DNA from: Flavimaribacter sediminis
GTDB taxonomy: Bacteria > Pseudomonadota > Alphaproteobacteria > Rhizobiales > Rhizobiaceae
Reading direction: 5' to 3'
Assembly: GCF_019492055.1 (NCBI RefSeq)
Contig: NZ_JAICBX010000002.1
Span: 1,488,001 to 1,552,000, forward strand
Length of the DNA: 64,000 nucleotides
Shown: positions 36,820 through 46,501 of the stretch, piece by piece
Position numbering within the stretch: position 1 is the first letter of the stretch
How the letters are laid out: every line of letters starts with the position of its first letter
Program-made: the position numbers and the translations under genes
The notes under the pieces: generated by a model
Database searches by the model: none
Told to the model about the DNA's origin: nothing
The model's input: the letters and a program-made list of their open reading frames with translations, nothing else

Positions 36820-36848
36820 AAGGAGGCGGAAATCTCCGCAAAAGGCTG
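36820..36848 (+). promoter_or_regulatory. sucA ribosome-binding site with intervening hairpin
   Basis: AAGGAG (36820-36825) is 23 bases before the sucA ATG, too far for normal use. Between them GCGGA (36826-36830) and TCCGC (36835-36839) can form a hairpin with an AATC loop; folding it leaves a 9-base effective spacing, which would be optimal. Confidence 0.45.
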
Positions 36849-39833
36849 ATGTCAAGACAGCAAGCCAACGAAGCCTTCCAGGCGACGTCTTTTCTCTACG
36901 GAAGCAACGCATTATACATCGAAGACCTGTATGCCCGATACGAGGATGATCCGTCCTCCGTTCCGGACGAGTGGCGCTCGTTTTTCGGCGCTTTGCAGGA
37001 TGATGCGGACGCCGTGCGCAAGGCCGCCAGGGGCGCGTCCTGGAAGAAACCGAACTGGCCCATCCAGGCGAACGGCGAACTGGTGTCCGCGCTCGACGGC
37101 GACTGGGGCACGGTCGAAAAACACATCGAGGGCCGGCTGAAGGAAAAGGCCGCCAACGGATCGGCGGCGATCGAGGATGTCGACGTCCTGCAGGCGACGC
37201 GCGATTCCGTGCGCGCCATCATGATGATCCGCGCCTATCGCATGCGTGGCCACCTGCACGCCAATCTCGATCCGCTCGGCATCGCCGAGGCCAAGGAAGA
37301 CTACAACGAATTGTCACCGGAAAACTACGGCTTCACGCCGCAGGATTATGACCGACGCATCTTCCTCGACAATGTGCTGGGCCTGGAATACGCCACCATC
37401 AACGAGATGCTGGAGATCCTGAGGCGGACCTACTGCTCGACGATCGGCGTCGAGTTCATGCACATCTCCAATCCGGAAGAGAAGTCCTGGATCCAGCAGC
37501 GCATCGAGGGCCCCGACAAGGGCGTCGATTTCACCAAGCGCGGAAAGGTGGCGATCCTGCAGAAACTGGTCGAGGCCGAAGGCTTCGAAAAGTTCATCGA
37601 CGTGAAGTACAAGGGCACCAAGCGCTTCGGCCTCGATGGCGGCGAATCGCTCATTCCCGCGCTCGAACAGATCATCAAGCGCGGCGGCGGCATGGGCCTG
37701 AAGGAAATCGTCCTGGGCATGGCGCATCGCGGCCGTCTCAACGTGCTCAGCCAGGTCATGGGCAAGTCGCACCGGGCGATCTTCAACGAATTCAAGGGCG
37801 GTTCCTTCACGCCCGATGACGTCGAAGGCTCCGGCGACGTGAAATACCATCTCGGCGCCTCCTCGGACCGGGAATTCGACGGCAACAAGGTGCACCTGTC
37901 GCTGACCGCCAACCCGTCGCACCTCGAAATCGTCAATCCCGTCGTCATGGGCAAGGCGCGCGCCAAGCAGGATCTGCTCGCCGGGTCCCGGCGCGGCGAA
38001 GTCGTGCCGCTTTCCGAGCGCGTTCAGGTGCTGCCGCTGCTGCTGCACGGCGACGCCGCCTTCGCCGGTCAGGGCGTGGTCGCCGAGTGCCTCGGCCTGT
38101 CGGGCCTGCGCGGCCACCGGGTCGCCGGCACGATCCACGTCATCATCAACAACCAGATCGGTTTCACGACCAATCCACGCTTCTCGCGCTCCTCGCCCTA
38201 TCCGTCGGATGTGGCGAAGATGATCGAGGCGCCGATCTTCCACGTCAACGGCGACGATCCGGAAGCGGTGACCTATGCGGCGAAGGTCGCGACCGAATTC
38301 CGCATGACCTTCCAAAAGCCGGTGGTCATCGACATGTTCTGCTATCGCCGCTTCGGCCACAATGAGGGCGACGAGCCGGCGTTCACCCAGCCGATCATGT
38401 ACGACCGCATCCGGGCGCATCAGACGACCGTCGAAATCTATTCGAAGAAGCTGATAGCCGAAGGCCTGTTGACCGAGGAAGAGCTAGAGACCATGCGCGC
38501 CGACTGGCGCGCCTATCTCGAAGAAGAGTTCGAGGCGGGCCATTCCTACAAGCCCAACAAGGCCGACTGGCTGGACGGCGCCTGGTCGGGCATGCGGGTC
38601 GCCGACAACCAGGACGAAAAGCGCCGGGGCAAGACGGCGATCACCGTCAAGCAGCTCAAGGATATCGGCCGCAAGCTGTCCACGGTTCCGGAGGACTTCA
38701 ACGTCCACCGCACGATCAAGCGGTTCATGGATCATCGCGCGCAGATGATCGAGACCGGCGAGAACATCGACTGGGCGACGGCGGAGGCGCTGGCCTTCGG
38801 CTCCCTGGTGCTGGAAGGCCATCCCGTGCGCCTGTCCGGTCAGGACGTGGAGCGCGGCACCTTCTCGCAACGCCATTCGGTGCTTTACGACCAGAAGGAC
38901 GAGGGCCGCTACATCCCGCTCAACAATTTGAGCTCCGGTCAGGCGCTCTACGAAGTCATCAACTCGATGCTCTCCGAAGAGGCTGTGCTCGGTTTCGAAT
39001 ACGGTTACTCTCTGTCGGAACCGAACGCGCTGACGCTATGGGAAGCCCAGTTCGGCGATTTCGCCAATGGGGCGCAGGTTGTCTTCGACCAGTTCATTTC
39101 GTCGGGCGAACGCAAATGGCTGCGCATGTCCGGCCTCGTCTGCCTGCTGCCGCACGGCTATGAAGGCCAGGGTCCGGAGCATTCGTCGGCCCGGCTCGAG
39201 CGGTTCCTGCAGCTTTGCGCCGAAGACAACATGCAGGTCGCCTATTGTTCTACGCCGGCTAACTACTATCACGTCCTGCGCAGGCAGATGAAGCGCGACT
39301 TCCGCAAGCCGTTGATCCTGATGACGCCGAAATCGCTGCTGCGCCACAAGCGCGCCGTCTCGCAGCTTTCGGAAATGGCCAGCGATACGTCGTTCCACCG
39401 CTTGCTGTGGGACGACGCCGAAACACTCAAGGACCAGCCGATCAAGCTGCAGAAGGACAACAAGATCCGGCGCGTCGTCATGTGCAGCGGCAAGGTCTAT
39501 TACGACCTTTACGAGGAGCGTGAACAGCGCGGCGTCGACGACATCTACCTGCTGCGTCTCGAACAGCTCTATCCTTTCCCGGCCAAGGCGCTGATCAACG
39601 AACTCTCACGCTTCCGCCAGGCCGAAATGGTCTGGTGTCAGGAAGAACCCAAGAACATGGGCGCATGGTCCTTCATCGATCCCTATCTGGAATGGGTGCT
39701 CGCGCATATCGACGCCAAGTATCAGCGCGTGCGCTATACGGGTCGGCCGGCGGCCGCCTCTCCGGCGACCGGGCTGATGTCGAAGCACAAGGCGCAGCTC
39801 GAAGCGTTCCTTGAGGATGCGCTCGGCAACTGA
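36849..39833 (+). CDS. sucA: 2-oxoglutarate dehydrogenase E1 component
   Basis: A 994-residue thiamine diphosphate-dependent decarboxylase. It includes the N-terminal FLYGSNALYIEDLYARYEDD (E2-binding region), RAYRMRGHLHANLDPLG, the E1 core VLGMAHRGRLNVLSQVMGKS, HVNGDDPEAVTYAAKVATEF, FCYRRFGHNEGDEPAFTQP, and the C-terminal LLPHGYEGQGPEHSSARLER. It releases CO2 from 2-oxoglutarate. The start at 36849 fits family N-termini (MSRQQANEAFQATSFLYG); the longer frame to 36720 covers untranslated leader. Confidence 0.96.
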   Translation: MSRQQANEAFQATSFLYGSNALYIEDLYARYEDDPSSVPDEWRSFFGALQDDADAVRKAARGASWKKPNWPIQANGELVSALDGDWGTVEKHIEGRLKEKAANGSAAIEDVDVLQATRDSVRAIMMIRAYRMRGHLHANLDPLGIAEAKEDYNELSPENYGFTPQDYDRRIFLDNVLGLEYATINEMLEILRRTYCSTIGVEFMHISNPEEKSWIQQRIEGPDKGVDFTKRGKVAILQKLVEAEGFEKFIDVKYKGTKRFGLDGGESLIPALEQIIKRGGGMGLKEIVLGMAHRGRLNVLSQVMGKSHRAIFNEFKGGSFTPDDVEGSGDVKYHLGASSDREFDGNKVHLSLTANPSHLEIVNPVVMGKARAKQDLLAGSRRGEVVPLSERVQVLPLLLHGDAAFAGQGVVAECLGLSGLRGHRVAGTIHVIINNQIGFTTNPRFSRSSPYPSDVAKMIEAPIFHVNGDDPEAVTYAAKVATEFRMTFQKPVVIDMFCYRRFGHNEGDEPAFTQPIMYDRIRAHQTTVEIYSKKLIAEGLLTEEELETMRADWRAYLEEEFEAGHSYKPNKADWLDGAWSGMRVADNQDEKRRGKTAITVKQLKDIGRKLSTVPEDFNVHRTIKRFMDHRAQMIETGENIDWATAEALAFGSLVLEGHPVRLSGQDVERGTFSQRHSVLYDQKDEGRYIPLNNLSSGQALYEVINSMLSEEAVLGFEYGYSLSEPNALTLWEAQFGDFANGAQVVFDQFISSGERKWLRMSGLVCLLPHGYEGQGPEHSSARLERFLQLCAEDNMQVAYCSTPANYYHVLRRQMKRDFRKPLILMTPKSLLRHKRAVSQLSEMASDTSFHRLLWDDAETLKDQPIKLQKDNKIRRVVMCSGKVYYDLYEEREQRGVDDIYLLRLEQLYPFPAKALINELSRFRQAEMVWCQEEPKNMGAWSFIDPYLEWVLAHIDAKYQRVRYTGRPAAASPATGLMSKHKAQLEAFLEDALGN

Positions 39834-39872
39834 CGATCCTCAGCAACGAAACTGACATAACGGAAAAACAAC

Positions 39873-41108
39873 ATGGCCACTGAAATCCGCGTTCCCACTC
39901 TGGGAGAATCCGTTTCAGAAGCAACGATCGGAACCTGGTACAAGAAGGTCGGCGACGCCGTCGCCGTCGATGAGGCGCTCCTCGAGCTTGAAACAGACAA
40001 GGTGACGATCGAGGTTCCGGCGCCGACCGCCGGCACGCTCTCCGAGATCGTCGCCAAGGAAGGCGACACCGTCGAGGTCGACGCCATCCTCGGACAAATC
40101 GCCGAAGGCGCGGCGGCCGCCGCCAAGTCCGAACCGGCGAAGGAAAGCAGGGAAGAACCGAAGGCAGAGGCAAAGCCGGCGTCTGAGGAAAAACCGGCCG
40201 CATCCGGAAAATCCGACATGCCGCCGTCGCCGTCTGCAGCGCGGATGATGGAAGAAAAGGACGTCGAGCCGGAGCAGGTCGAAGGCACCGGCAAGCGCGG
40301 CCAGGTCCTCAAGGGCGACGTCATCGACGCGATCGAAAAGGGTTTCGACCAGTCGCCGCAGCCGGCGCCGGCCGCTGTCGCCCGTCCTGCTTCGTCGTCG
40401 GATGACGAGGCGCGCGAGGAACGGGTCAAGATGACCCGCCTGCGCCAGACCATTGCGCGGCGTCTGAAGGACGCTCAGAACACGGCGGCGATGTTGACCA
40501 CCTATAACGAGGTGGACATGACGGCCGTGATGGACCTGCGCAAGAAGTACAAGGAGCTCTTCGAGAAGAAGCACGGCGTCAAGCTCGGCTTCATGGGCTT
40601 CTTCACCAAGGCCGTGTGCCATGCGCTGAAGGAAGTTCCGGCGGTCAACGCCGAGATTGACGGCGCAGAGATCATCTACAAGAATTACTGCCATGTCGGC
40701 GTCGCCGTCGGCACCGACAAGGGCCTCGTCGTGCCGGTGGTGCGCGACGCAGACGCCATGTCGATCGCCCAGATCGAAGCGGAAATCGCCCGCCTCGGGA
40801 TGGCTGCGCGCGACGGCAAGCTCGACATGAAGGACATGCAGGGCGGAACTTTCACCATTTCCAACGGCGGCGTCTACGGTTCGCTGATGTCCTCGCCGAT
40901 CCTCAATGCGCCGCAATCGGGCATTCTCGGCATGCACAAGATCCAGGAGCGGCCGATGGCGATCGGCGGCCAGGTGGTCATCCGCCCGATGATGTATCTG
41001 GCGCTGTCCTATGACCACCGGATTGTCGACGGCAAGGAAGCCGTGACCTTCCTCGTGCGGGTCAAGGAAAGCCTTGAAGATCCGGAACGTCTCGTCCTCG
41101 ACCTCTGA
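39873..41108 (+). CDS. sucB: 2-oxoglutarate dehydrogenase E2 component (dihydrolipoyl succinyltransferase)
   Basis: A 411-residue E2. The lipoyl domain has [14 protein letters not shown] with lipoylated K43, an Ala/Pro/Glu-rich linker spans about 80-115, the peripheral subunit-binding domain is [20 protein letters not shown] (about 116-135), and the catalytic domain ends in [13 protein letters not shown] with the active-site histidine. It transfers the succinyl group to CoA. Forty bases separate it from sucA. Confidence 0.97.
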   Translation: MATEIRVPTLGESVSEATIGTWYKKVGDAVAVDEALLELETDKVTIEVPAPTAGTLSEIVAKEGDTVEVDAILGQIAEGAAAAAKSEPAKESREEPKAEAKPASEEKPAASGKSDMPPSPSAARMMEEKDVEPEQVEGTGKRGQVLKGDVIDAIEKGFDQSPQPAPAAVARPASSSDDEAREERVKMTRLRQTIARRLKDAQNTAAMLTTYNEVDMTAVMDLRKKYKELFEKKHGVKLGFMGFFTKAVCHALKEVPAVNAEIDGAEIIYKNYCHVGVAVGTDKGLVVPVVRDADAMSIAQIEAEIARLGMAARDGKLDMKDMQGGTFTISNGGVYGSLMSSPILNAPQSGILGMHKIQERPMAIGGQVVIRPMMYLALSYDHRIVDGKEAVTFLVRVKESLEDPERLVLDL

Positions 41109-41144
41109 TCCGGCCGCGGACCGGAAAACGGAAACGGAACTGTG

Positions 41145-41657
41145 ATGAAACCGCTTGCCGCCATAGCGCCGGTCGCCATTCTCTGTTTCGGAGTGGGAGA
41201 AACCGGAGCGGCGTCATCCGACGGCGGCAAGACCGGGCGAAACTGTCCGCTTGCGCTCGCCGCCTACCAGGCGGCGGACCAGGCGATCCTGCTGGAGTTT
41301 AGAGGCGACGAAACAAGAAGCTTCCGCGTCGTCGTCGATGGTCTCGACCCCATGCTTGACGGCTATGTCTTTCCGGACGAAGCCGGCGAAGGCGAACTCG
41401 GCGTCGTTCTCGACGATTGTCCGGAAGGCGACGTGACGGGGAACGATCTGTCGCAGTGCCGAATCTGGCAGGGACCAATGCTTGCCTCCGGCGCCGACGG
41501 CGGGACGGCGCCGCTGCCCGGACATCACCAGCCAGCAAGCCCCTATGTCGTCATGCAGGGGCTCGACCAGGCGCTGACGCAATCGGCGCTCTTCGTCGAG
41601 GCGGGCCTGCCTGCAATCGAATTTGAATATCTGTCACTCTATGCCTGTCAGGAATAG
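41145..41657 (+). CDS. Hypothetical exported protein between sucB and lpdA
   Basis: A 170-residue protein with an N-terminal signal peptide (MKPLAAIAPVAILCFGVGET, cut near GAAS). The mature part has four or more cysteines (NCPLALAAY, DDCPEGD, SQCRIW, LYACQE) and acidic stretches, implying a small disulfide-bonded periplasmic protein. No family was recognised. It is co-oriented with and about 35 bases after sucB and 22 bases before lpdA, so it is transcribed with them although it acts outside the cytoplasm. The ATG at 41145 is preferred to the GTG at 41142. Confidence 0.65.
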   Translation: MKPLAAIAPVAILCFGVGETGAASSDGGKTGRNCPLALAAYQAADQAILLEFRGDETRSFRVVVDGLDPMLDGYVFPDEAGEGELGVVLDDCPEGDVTGNDLSQCRIWQGPMLASGADGGTAPLPGHHQPASPYVVMQGLDQALTQSALFVEAGLPAIEFEYLSLYACQE

Positions 41658-41679
41658 CTGAGCGAAAGGATTGGCCACA

Positions 41680-43086
41680 ATGGCTTATGACGTCATCGTA
41701 ATCGGAGCCGGACCCGGCGGTTATGTGTGCGCGATCAAGGCGGCGCAACTCGGTCTGAAGACGGCGCTCGTCGAAAAACGCGACACGCTCGGCGGCACCT
41801 GCGTGAATGTCGGCTGCATTCCCTCCAAGGCGCTGCTCCATGCGTCCGAGATTTATGCGGACGCCGGCCACAGCTACGAGGCTCTCGGCGTCGGCGTTGG
41901 CGACCTCACGCTCGATCTCGGCAAGATGATGGGTCACAAGACCACGACCGTGAAATCCAATACCGACGGCCTTAATTTTCTGATGAAGAAGAACAAGATC
42001 GACGTTCACCGCGGCGCCGGAAAGATCGTCGGCGCCGGCAAGGTGTCCGTCACCGACGCAGAGGGCAATGTCAGCGAACTGGAAACGAAGAACATCGTGA
42101 TCGCCACGGGCTCGGACGTCGCCGGCATTCCCGGCCTCGACGTCAAGATCGACGAGACGGTCGTTGTGTCCTCGACCGGCGCTCTGGCGCTTGAAAAAGT
42201 GCCGGCGAAGATGATCGTCGTCGGCGGCGGGGTCATCGGGCTGGAGCTCGGTTCCGTGTGGTCGCGGCTGGGCGCCGAAGTCACCGTCGTCGAGTTCCTC
42301 GACAAGATCCTCGGTCCGATGGACGGGGAGGTGTCCAAACAGTGTCAAAGACTGCTTGCCAAGCAGGGCCTGAAGTTCCAGCTGGGCGCCAAGGTCACGG
42401 CCGTTGAAAAGGCCGGCGACGGCGCAAGGGTCACGTTCGAGCCGGTCAAGGGCGGCGACGCCGTGACGCTCGAAGCCGATGTGGTGCTGATTTCGACTGG
42501 ACGCAAACCCTATGCGGACGGTCTCGGTCTCGACGAAGCCGGCATTGAAACCGACAAGGTTGGCCGGGTCGAAATCGACGACCACTATCGCACCAATGTT
42601 TCCGGCGTCTACGCGATCGGCGATGTGGTCGCCGGGCCGATGCTTGCCCACAAGGCGGAGGACGAGGGCGTCGCAGTCGCAGAAATCATCGCCGGCAAGG
42701 CGGGACACGTGAATTACGATGTCATTCCGGGCGTCGTCTACACCCAGCCGGAAGTCGCTTCCGTCGGCAAGACCGAAGAAGAACTGAAGGCGGCCGGCGT
42801 GGACTACAAGGTCGGAAAGTTCCCGTTCTCGGCGAATGGCCGGGCGCGCGCCATGCTGCAGCAGGACGGATTCGCCAAGGTGCTGACAGACAAGAGGACC
42901 GACAGGATCCTCGGCGTTCACATTCTCGGCTTCGGGGCCGGCGAGATGATCCATGAGGCCTGTGTGGCGATGGAGTTCGGCGGCAGCGCCGAGGATCTCG
43001 CCCGCACCTGTCACGCCCATCCGACGATGTCGGAATCCGTCAAGGAGGCGGCGCTCGGCGCCTGGGACAAGACGATCCACATGTGA
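41680..43086 (+). CDS. lpdA: Dihydrolipoyl dehydrogenase (E3)
   Basis: A 468-residue FAD-disulfide oxidoreductase. It shows GAGPGG (9-14), the redox cysteine pair C41 and C46 in [16 protein letters not shown], the NAD-binding [20 protein letters not shown], and the active-site histidine region HAHPTMSE near the C-terminus. It re-oxidises dihydrolipoyl groups of SucB. Start ATG 41680 has AAAGGA at about 10 bases. A TraB gene converges 24 bases past its stop. Confidence 0.96.
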   Translation: MAYDVIVIGAGPGGYVCAIKAAQLGLKTALVEKRDTLGGTCVNVGCIPSKALLHASEIYADAGHSYEALGVGVGDLTLDLGKMMGHKTTTVKSNTDGLNFLMKKNKIDVHRGAGKIVGAGKVSVTDAEGNVSELETKNIVIATGSDVAGIPGLDVKIDETVVVSSTGALALEKVPAKMIVVGGGVIGLELGSVWSRLGAEVTVVEFLDKILGPMDGEVSKQCQRLLAKQGLKFQLGAKVTAVEKAGDGARVTFEPVKGGDAVTLEADVVLISTGRKPYADGLGLDEAGIETDKVGRVEIDDHYRTNVSGVYAIGDVVAGPMLAHKAEDEGVAVAEIIAGKAGHVNYDVIPGVVYTQPEVASVGKTEEELKAAGVDYKVGKFPFSANGRARAMLQQDGFAKVLTDKRTDRILGVHILGFGAGEMIHEACVAMEFGGSAEDLARTCHAHPTMSESVKEAALGAWDKTIHM

Positions 43087-43110
43087 TCGGCGGTCGGGCG
43101 GTTATCCCGG

Positions 43111-44193
43111 TCAGTCCACGGCCGTCAGCTTGTAGCCGTCCTTGCGCAACAATTCGACAAGCCCGTCATCGCCCGGCAGGTGAAGGGCGCCGACGGCGAG
43201 AAATGCGTTGCCTTCGTCGATAATGGCGCCCGCGCGTTCGACCATGGTGCGGTTGCGCTTGTTGATCAGCTCATCCTCGAAAATCGCGGTCTCGGCGTCT
43301 CCGTCCGGAAAGCCATAGATTTTCGACATTTCGGCGAGCATGGGCATGATCGCCGCTATCCGGTGTTCCAGATAAAGCGCGGTCATGGTTTCGTGGAGGT
43401 CCTCCATGCGATCGTCCAGGGCAGCGGTGGCGATCAGCATGTCGACCTGCGAGTCCAGCGGCGCTGCGTTGATCGCCCTGAACTGTTCCTCGATGGCTTC
43501 AAGCCCCAGCAGTTTCTTGCCGCTGTCGGCGGCGTCTCCGGCGAGTTTTATGTCCAGCAGTGTGGCGCCGGCCTGCATGTGTTTCGCATCGCAGTCGCGC
43601 GTGGAAAGCATGCTCATCACCAGCCAGGGCCGCATCTTGGAAACCGAAATATAGGGCACGCCCTTTCGGCGCAGGGCGGCCTTGAGCACGGCCGTTTCCT
43701 CCTCGTCGAGGATGTCGCCCAGGGTCTGGCCTTCGGGAAGCGCGGAAAATTCGGGATTGCCGAACAGGACGCCGGCCAGTTTCTCCGGATTGTCGCCGAT
43801 TTCCTTGACTTCGACGGCGATGACGTCCGCCTGTTCGAACGCCTCTCGCGCCGCCGGCGTCATCGCCGTGATGCGCGGATCGGCGACATGCATGGTTCCA
43901 AAGAGCCATGACGGTGCGACGCCGTCTTTTTCGATGCGCCAGAGCAATCCGTTGCCGTTGACGGTTTCGGCTTCCGCTGCTTCGATCGCCGCAATCGCTT
44001 CGGGGTGATCGGTTTCAAGCAATGGCATCAGGTTTTCGCCCCCGCAGACAATTTCTTGCCCCCGCGCGGTTTCGACAGCGACCGTAAGGATTGCAATAAA
44101 GAAGACAAGAAACGCCAGATGCGCCGCCGAAAGGGTTCTGAGGAGCATCCGCAGGCGCGGCTCTGCTTCGTATTGGCCTGATAGCGTTTTCAT
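43111..44193 (-). CDS. TraB/GumN family exported protein
   Basis: A 360-residue protein of the TraB/GumN family. A signal-anchor or signal peptide covers about residues 22-46, followed by LLWRIEKDGVAPSWLFGTMH, ending in the GxxH motif of the family, VADPRITAMTPAAREAFEQA, and a C-terminal FLAVGALHLPGDDGLVELLR with the second GxxH. The paired GxxH motifs suggest a metal-dependent hydrolase. The function here is unknown. AGGAG 7 bases upstream supports the start at 44193. Confidence 0.87.
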   Translation of the reverse strand: MKTLSGQYEAEPRLRMLLRTLSAAHLAFLVFFIAILTVAVETARGQEIVCGGENLMPLLETDHPEAIAAIEAAEAETVNGNGLLWRIEKDGVAPSWLFGTMHVADPRITAMTPAAREAFEQADVIAVEVKEIGDNPEKLAGVLFGNPEFSALPEGQTLGDILDEEETAVLKAALRRKGVPYISVSKMRPWLVMSMLSTRDCDAKHMQAGATLLDIKLAGDAADSGKKLLGLEAIEEQFRAINAAPLDSQVDMLIATAALDDRMEDLHETMTALYLEHRIAAIMPMLAEMSKIYGFPDGDAETAIFEDELINKRNRTMVERAGAIIDEGNAFLAVGALHLPGDDGLVELLRKDGYKLTAVD

Positions 44194-44299
44194 GAAAGGC
44201 TCCTGCGCAATGGATAGGTCGGGCGATCTGATTGCATGGTCGGCAATGGCTGCGACCGAACCTTTATGGCCAATCGCATGATGTTCTTAAAAGATCGTG

Positions 44300-45241
44300 T
44301 CACGCGCGCGGATGCGCCTTCTTGTAGGCGTCGAGCAGGCGGGCCGTATCGACGCCCGTATAGATCTGCGTCGTCGACAGGCTCGCATGCCCCAGCAATT
44401 CCTGGATCGAGCGCAGATCGCCGCCGCCGGCGAGAAGATGGGTCGCGAAGGAATGGCGCAGCGCATGCGGGGTGGCGCTGTCCGGCAGGCCGAGGGCGCT
44501 GCGCATGCGGCGCATTTCCTTCTGGATGATGGCGGGTTGCAGCGCGCCGCCGCGTACGCCGCGAAACAGCGGCGCGTCAAGCTCCAGCGTCCAGGGGCAG
44601 AGCCTGCGATAATCTGCGACGGCCTCCCGCGCGACCTCCAGAAGCGGGACAATCCGGGTTTTGCCGCCTTTGCCGGTCACGGTCAGCGATGTCCGGTCCG
44701 CGGTCAGGTCAAACGGCGTCAGCGCAAGCGCTTCGGATATGCGCAGGCCGCAGCCATAGAGCAGCGTCATTACGGCCGCGTTGCGCGCCGCGACCCAGGG
44801 TTCTTCGGCAAGCTGGCTGTCGAATTCGGTCAATGCGAGCGCCTGTGTGTCCGTCATCGGTCGCGGGAGGGATTTGGGCTGGCGCGGCGCGCGCATCGCG
44901 TTGACGCCGGCGGCGTTGACCAGCCCCTGTTTCTGCAAAAAGCGCAGAAAAGACCGGATTGCCGCAAGCCCGCGCGCAACGGTGCGGTTTCCCGCGCCGT
45001 CGCCGCGCCGCGCGGCAAGAAAGGCGCGAATATCGGCGGGTCTGAGTTCCGACAGGTCGGCAAGGTTGGGCGCGCCGCCCAGGTGACCGGTCAGGAAGGC
45101 GAAGAACTGGCGCAGATCGCGCTCATAGGCCTCCAGCGTGTTGCCGGCCAGTCTGCGCTCGCAAGACAGGTGCTCGAGCCAGGCCTGCGCCTGCGTCAGC
45201 AGATCTGGCCTTGCATGTATCAAAAATTCATCTCGTTTCAT
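44300..45241 (-). CDS. xerC: Tyrosine recombinase XerC
   Basis: A 313-residue tyrosine recombinase resolving chromosome dimers at dif with XerD. The N-terminal SAM-like core-binding domain (about 15-105) precedes the catalytic domain with R167 (GCGLRISE), a lysine at 191 or 194, H259 and R262 (HALRHSFATHLL), H285 (LGHAS) and nucleophile Y294. All active-site residues are intact. The position here next to a TraB protein, not next to a mobile element, marks it as the housekeeping enzyme. Confidence 0.93.
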   Translation of the reverse strand: MKRDEFLIHARPDLLTQAQAWLEHLSCERRLAGNTLEAYERDLRQFFAFLTGHLGGAPNLADLSELRPADIRAFLAARRGDGAGNRTVARGLAAIRSFLRFLQKQGLVNAAGVNAMRAPRQPKSLPRPMTDTQALALTEFDSQLAEEPWVAARNAAVMTLLYGCGLRISEALALTPFDLTADRTSLTVTGKGGKTRIVPLLEVAREAVADYRRLCPWTLELDAPLFRGVRGGALQPAIIQKEMRRMRSALGLPDSATPHALRHSFATHLLAGGGDLRSIQELLGHASLSTTQIYTGVDTARLLDAYKKAHPRA

Positions 45242-45574
45242 GGGCGCCGGAATTCAATTTGAAAAAGGAATCATCTACGCTTCGTGAAGTAGGTGATTCG
45301 GCTGGCGGCCCGAATCTGAAGTTCCTGCAGCAGACTGTTGAAATGATGGATGGAACTTCGATTCTACTACACTAGCCAAGCCCGATTCATGGCATTATAT
45401 GATATCCGGCCCCTCGCAAGACTCTATTGTCCGGTCGAGGGGTTAGATTTAAGTTAATGCGTAAATGACTGTGTAACATCAGTATATCCGGTTGTAAGGG
45501 GAGGCGAACGCGCGTGTCATTATGAGTACACATTCGGCTGTAATAGACTCATAGCGCACTAGCGGGGAACCATC
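45242..45574. other. Intergenic region between xerC and the acyltransferase gene
   Basis: About 330 bases between divergent genes. It contains copy C of the dispersed hairpin repeat (45313-45363). It is AT-rich around 45380-45490, where the promoters probably lie; TTGTAAGGGGAGG at 45492-45504 also occurs at 63173-63185. No ORF is supported. Confidence 0.45.
45313..45363. repeat. Dispersed hairpin repeat, copy C
   Basis: Arms AATCTGAAGTTCC (45313-45325) and GGAACTTCGATT (45352-45363). The interior AGACTGTTGAAATGAT matches copy B near leuC. Confidence 0.65.
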
Positions 45575-46483
45575 ATGTCACAGAAGCGGTTTCAACTGAC
45601 GGGCCTCGATTCTCTGGCAGACCGGATCGCCCTTTATTCCTACGGGCAGCCGGGCCATATCGTCGACCAACTGATCGCCGAGCGCGGCGAGAAGATCGTC
45701 AATAACCCGTTCTGGCCGGTTCTGCGGCCGATGCTCTACATGATCCTGCATTATCGCCAGGCGATCGAGTTCGCAGACTCCATCGCCAATCTTCCCGGTT
45801 ACGATGCGATGCAGTTCGCCAGCGACATGCTCAATCTCGAGATCAAGGTTGAGAATGGCGAGCGGATTCCCGAAAAGGGCGGATTTGTTCTCGTCAGCAA
45901 TCACCCGACCGGCATCGCCGACGGCGTCGCGGTGTTCGACCTTCTGAAAGAACGCCGTCCCGATATGATGATCTACGCGAATCGCGACGCGCTACGCGTC
46001 AATCCGCGTTACGTGGAAATCATCATCCCGGTCGAGTGGCGCGACGAACTCAAGAGCAAGCTGAAGGCGCGCGAAACGCTCCGCCTGACCAATCATGCAG
46101 TCAAGGAAGGCAAGGCCACCGTTCTGTTCCCGTCGGGCCGCATCGCCTACTGGGAGAACGGCAAGCTCAACGAGCGCCCATGGAAACCGTCCGCCGTCGG
46201 CCTTGCGCGTAAATACAACATGCCGATCCTTCCGGTTCATATGTCGGCCCGCAATTCCGGCCTGTTCTACTGGCTGTCGCGCTGGTCGACGGAACTGCGC
46301 GACATGACCGTGTTCCACGAAGTGCTCAACAAGAAGAGCAAGACGTTCAATTTCAAGATCGGTCACCTCATACAGCCCGAGGAGCTCGACGGCGATCCGG
46401 CGGAAGTCACCAAGGCGCTGGAACGTCATTGCGTACACGGTCTGCCCGAAGATGCGGACCGTCGATTCAAACTCGAATCCTGA
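45575..46483 (+). CDS. Lysophospholipid/glycerophosphate acyltransferase-like protein
   Basis: A 302-residue PlsC-like acyltransferase. The catalytic motif NHPTGIADG (109-117) has H110 and D116 five residues apart (H-x5-D), the spacing seen in hemolysin-type LPLAT members, and is followed by FPSGRIAYWENG (about 187) as the second block. No strong membrane span except a hydrophobic stretch around 50-60. It probably acylates a lysophospholipid or ornithine lipid precursor. GGGGAACC upstream of the start. A repeat-bearing leader precedes it. Confidence 0.85.
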   Translation: MSQKRFQLTGLDSLADRIALYSYGQPGHIVDQLIAERGEKIVNNPFWPVLRPMLYMILHYRQAIEFADSIANLPGYDAMQFASDMLNLEIKVENGERIPEKGGFVLVSNHPTGIADGVAVFDLLKERRPDMMIYANRDALRVNPRYVEIIIPVEWRDELKSKLKARETLRLTNHAVKEGKATVLFPSGRIAYWENGKLNERPWKPSAVGLARKYNMPILPVHMSARNSGLFYWLSRWSTELRDMTVFHEVLNKKSKTFNFKIGHLIQPEELDGDPAEVTKALERHCVHGLPEDADRRFKLES

Positions 46484-46501
46484 CGGACATCCACGATTTC
46501 C

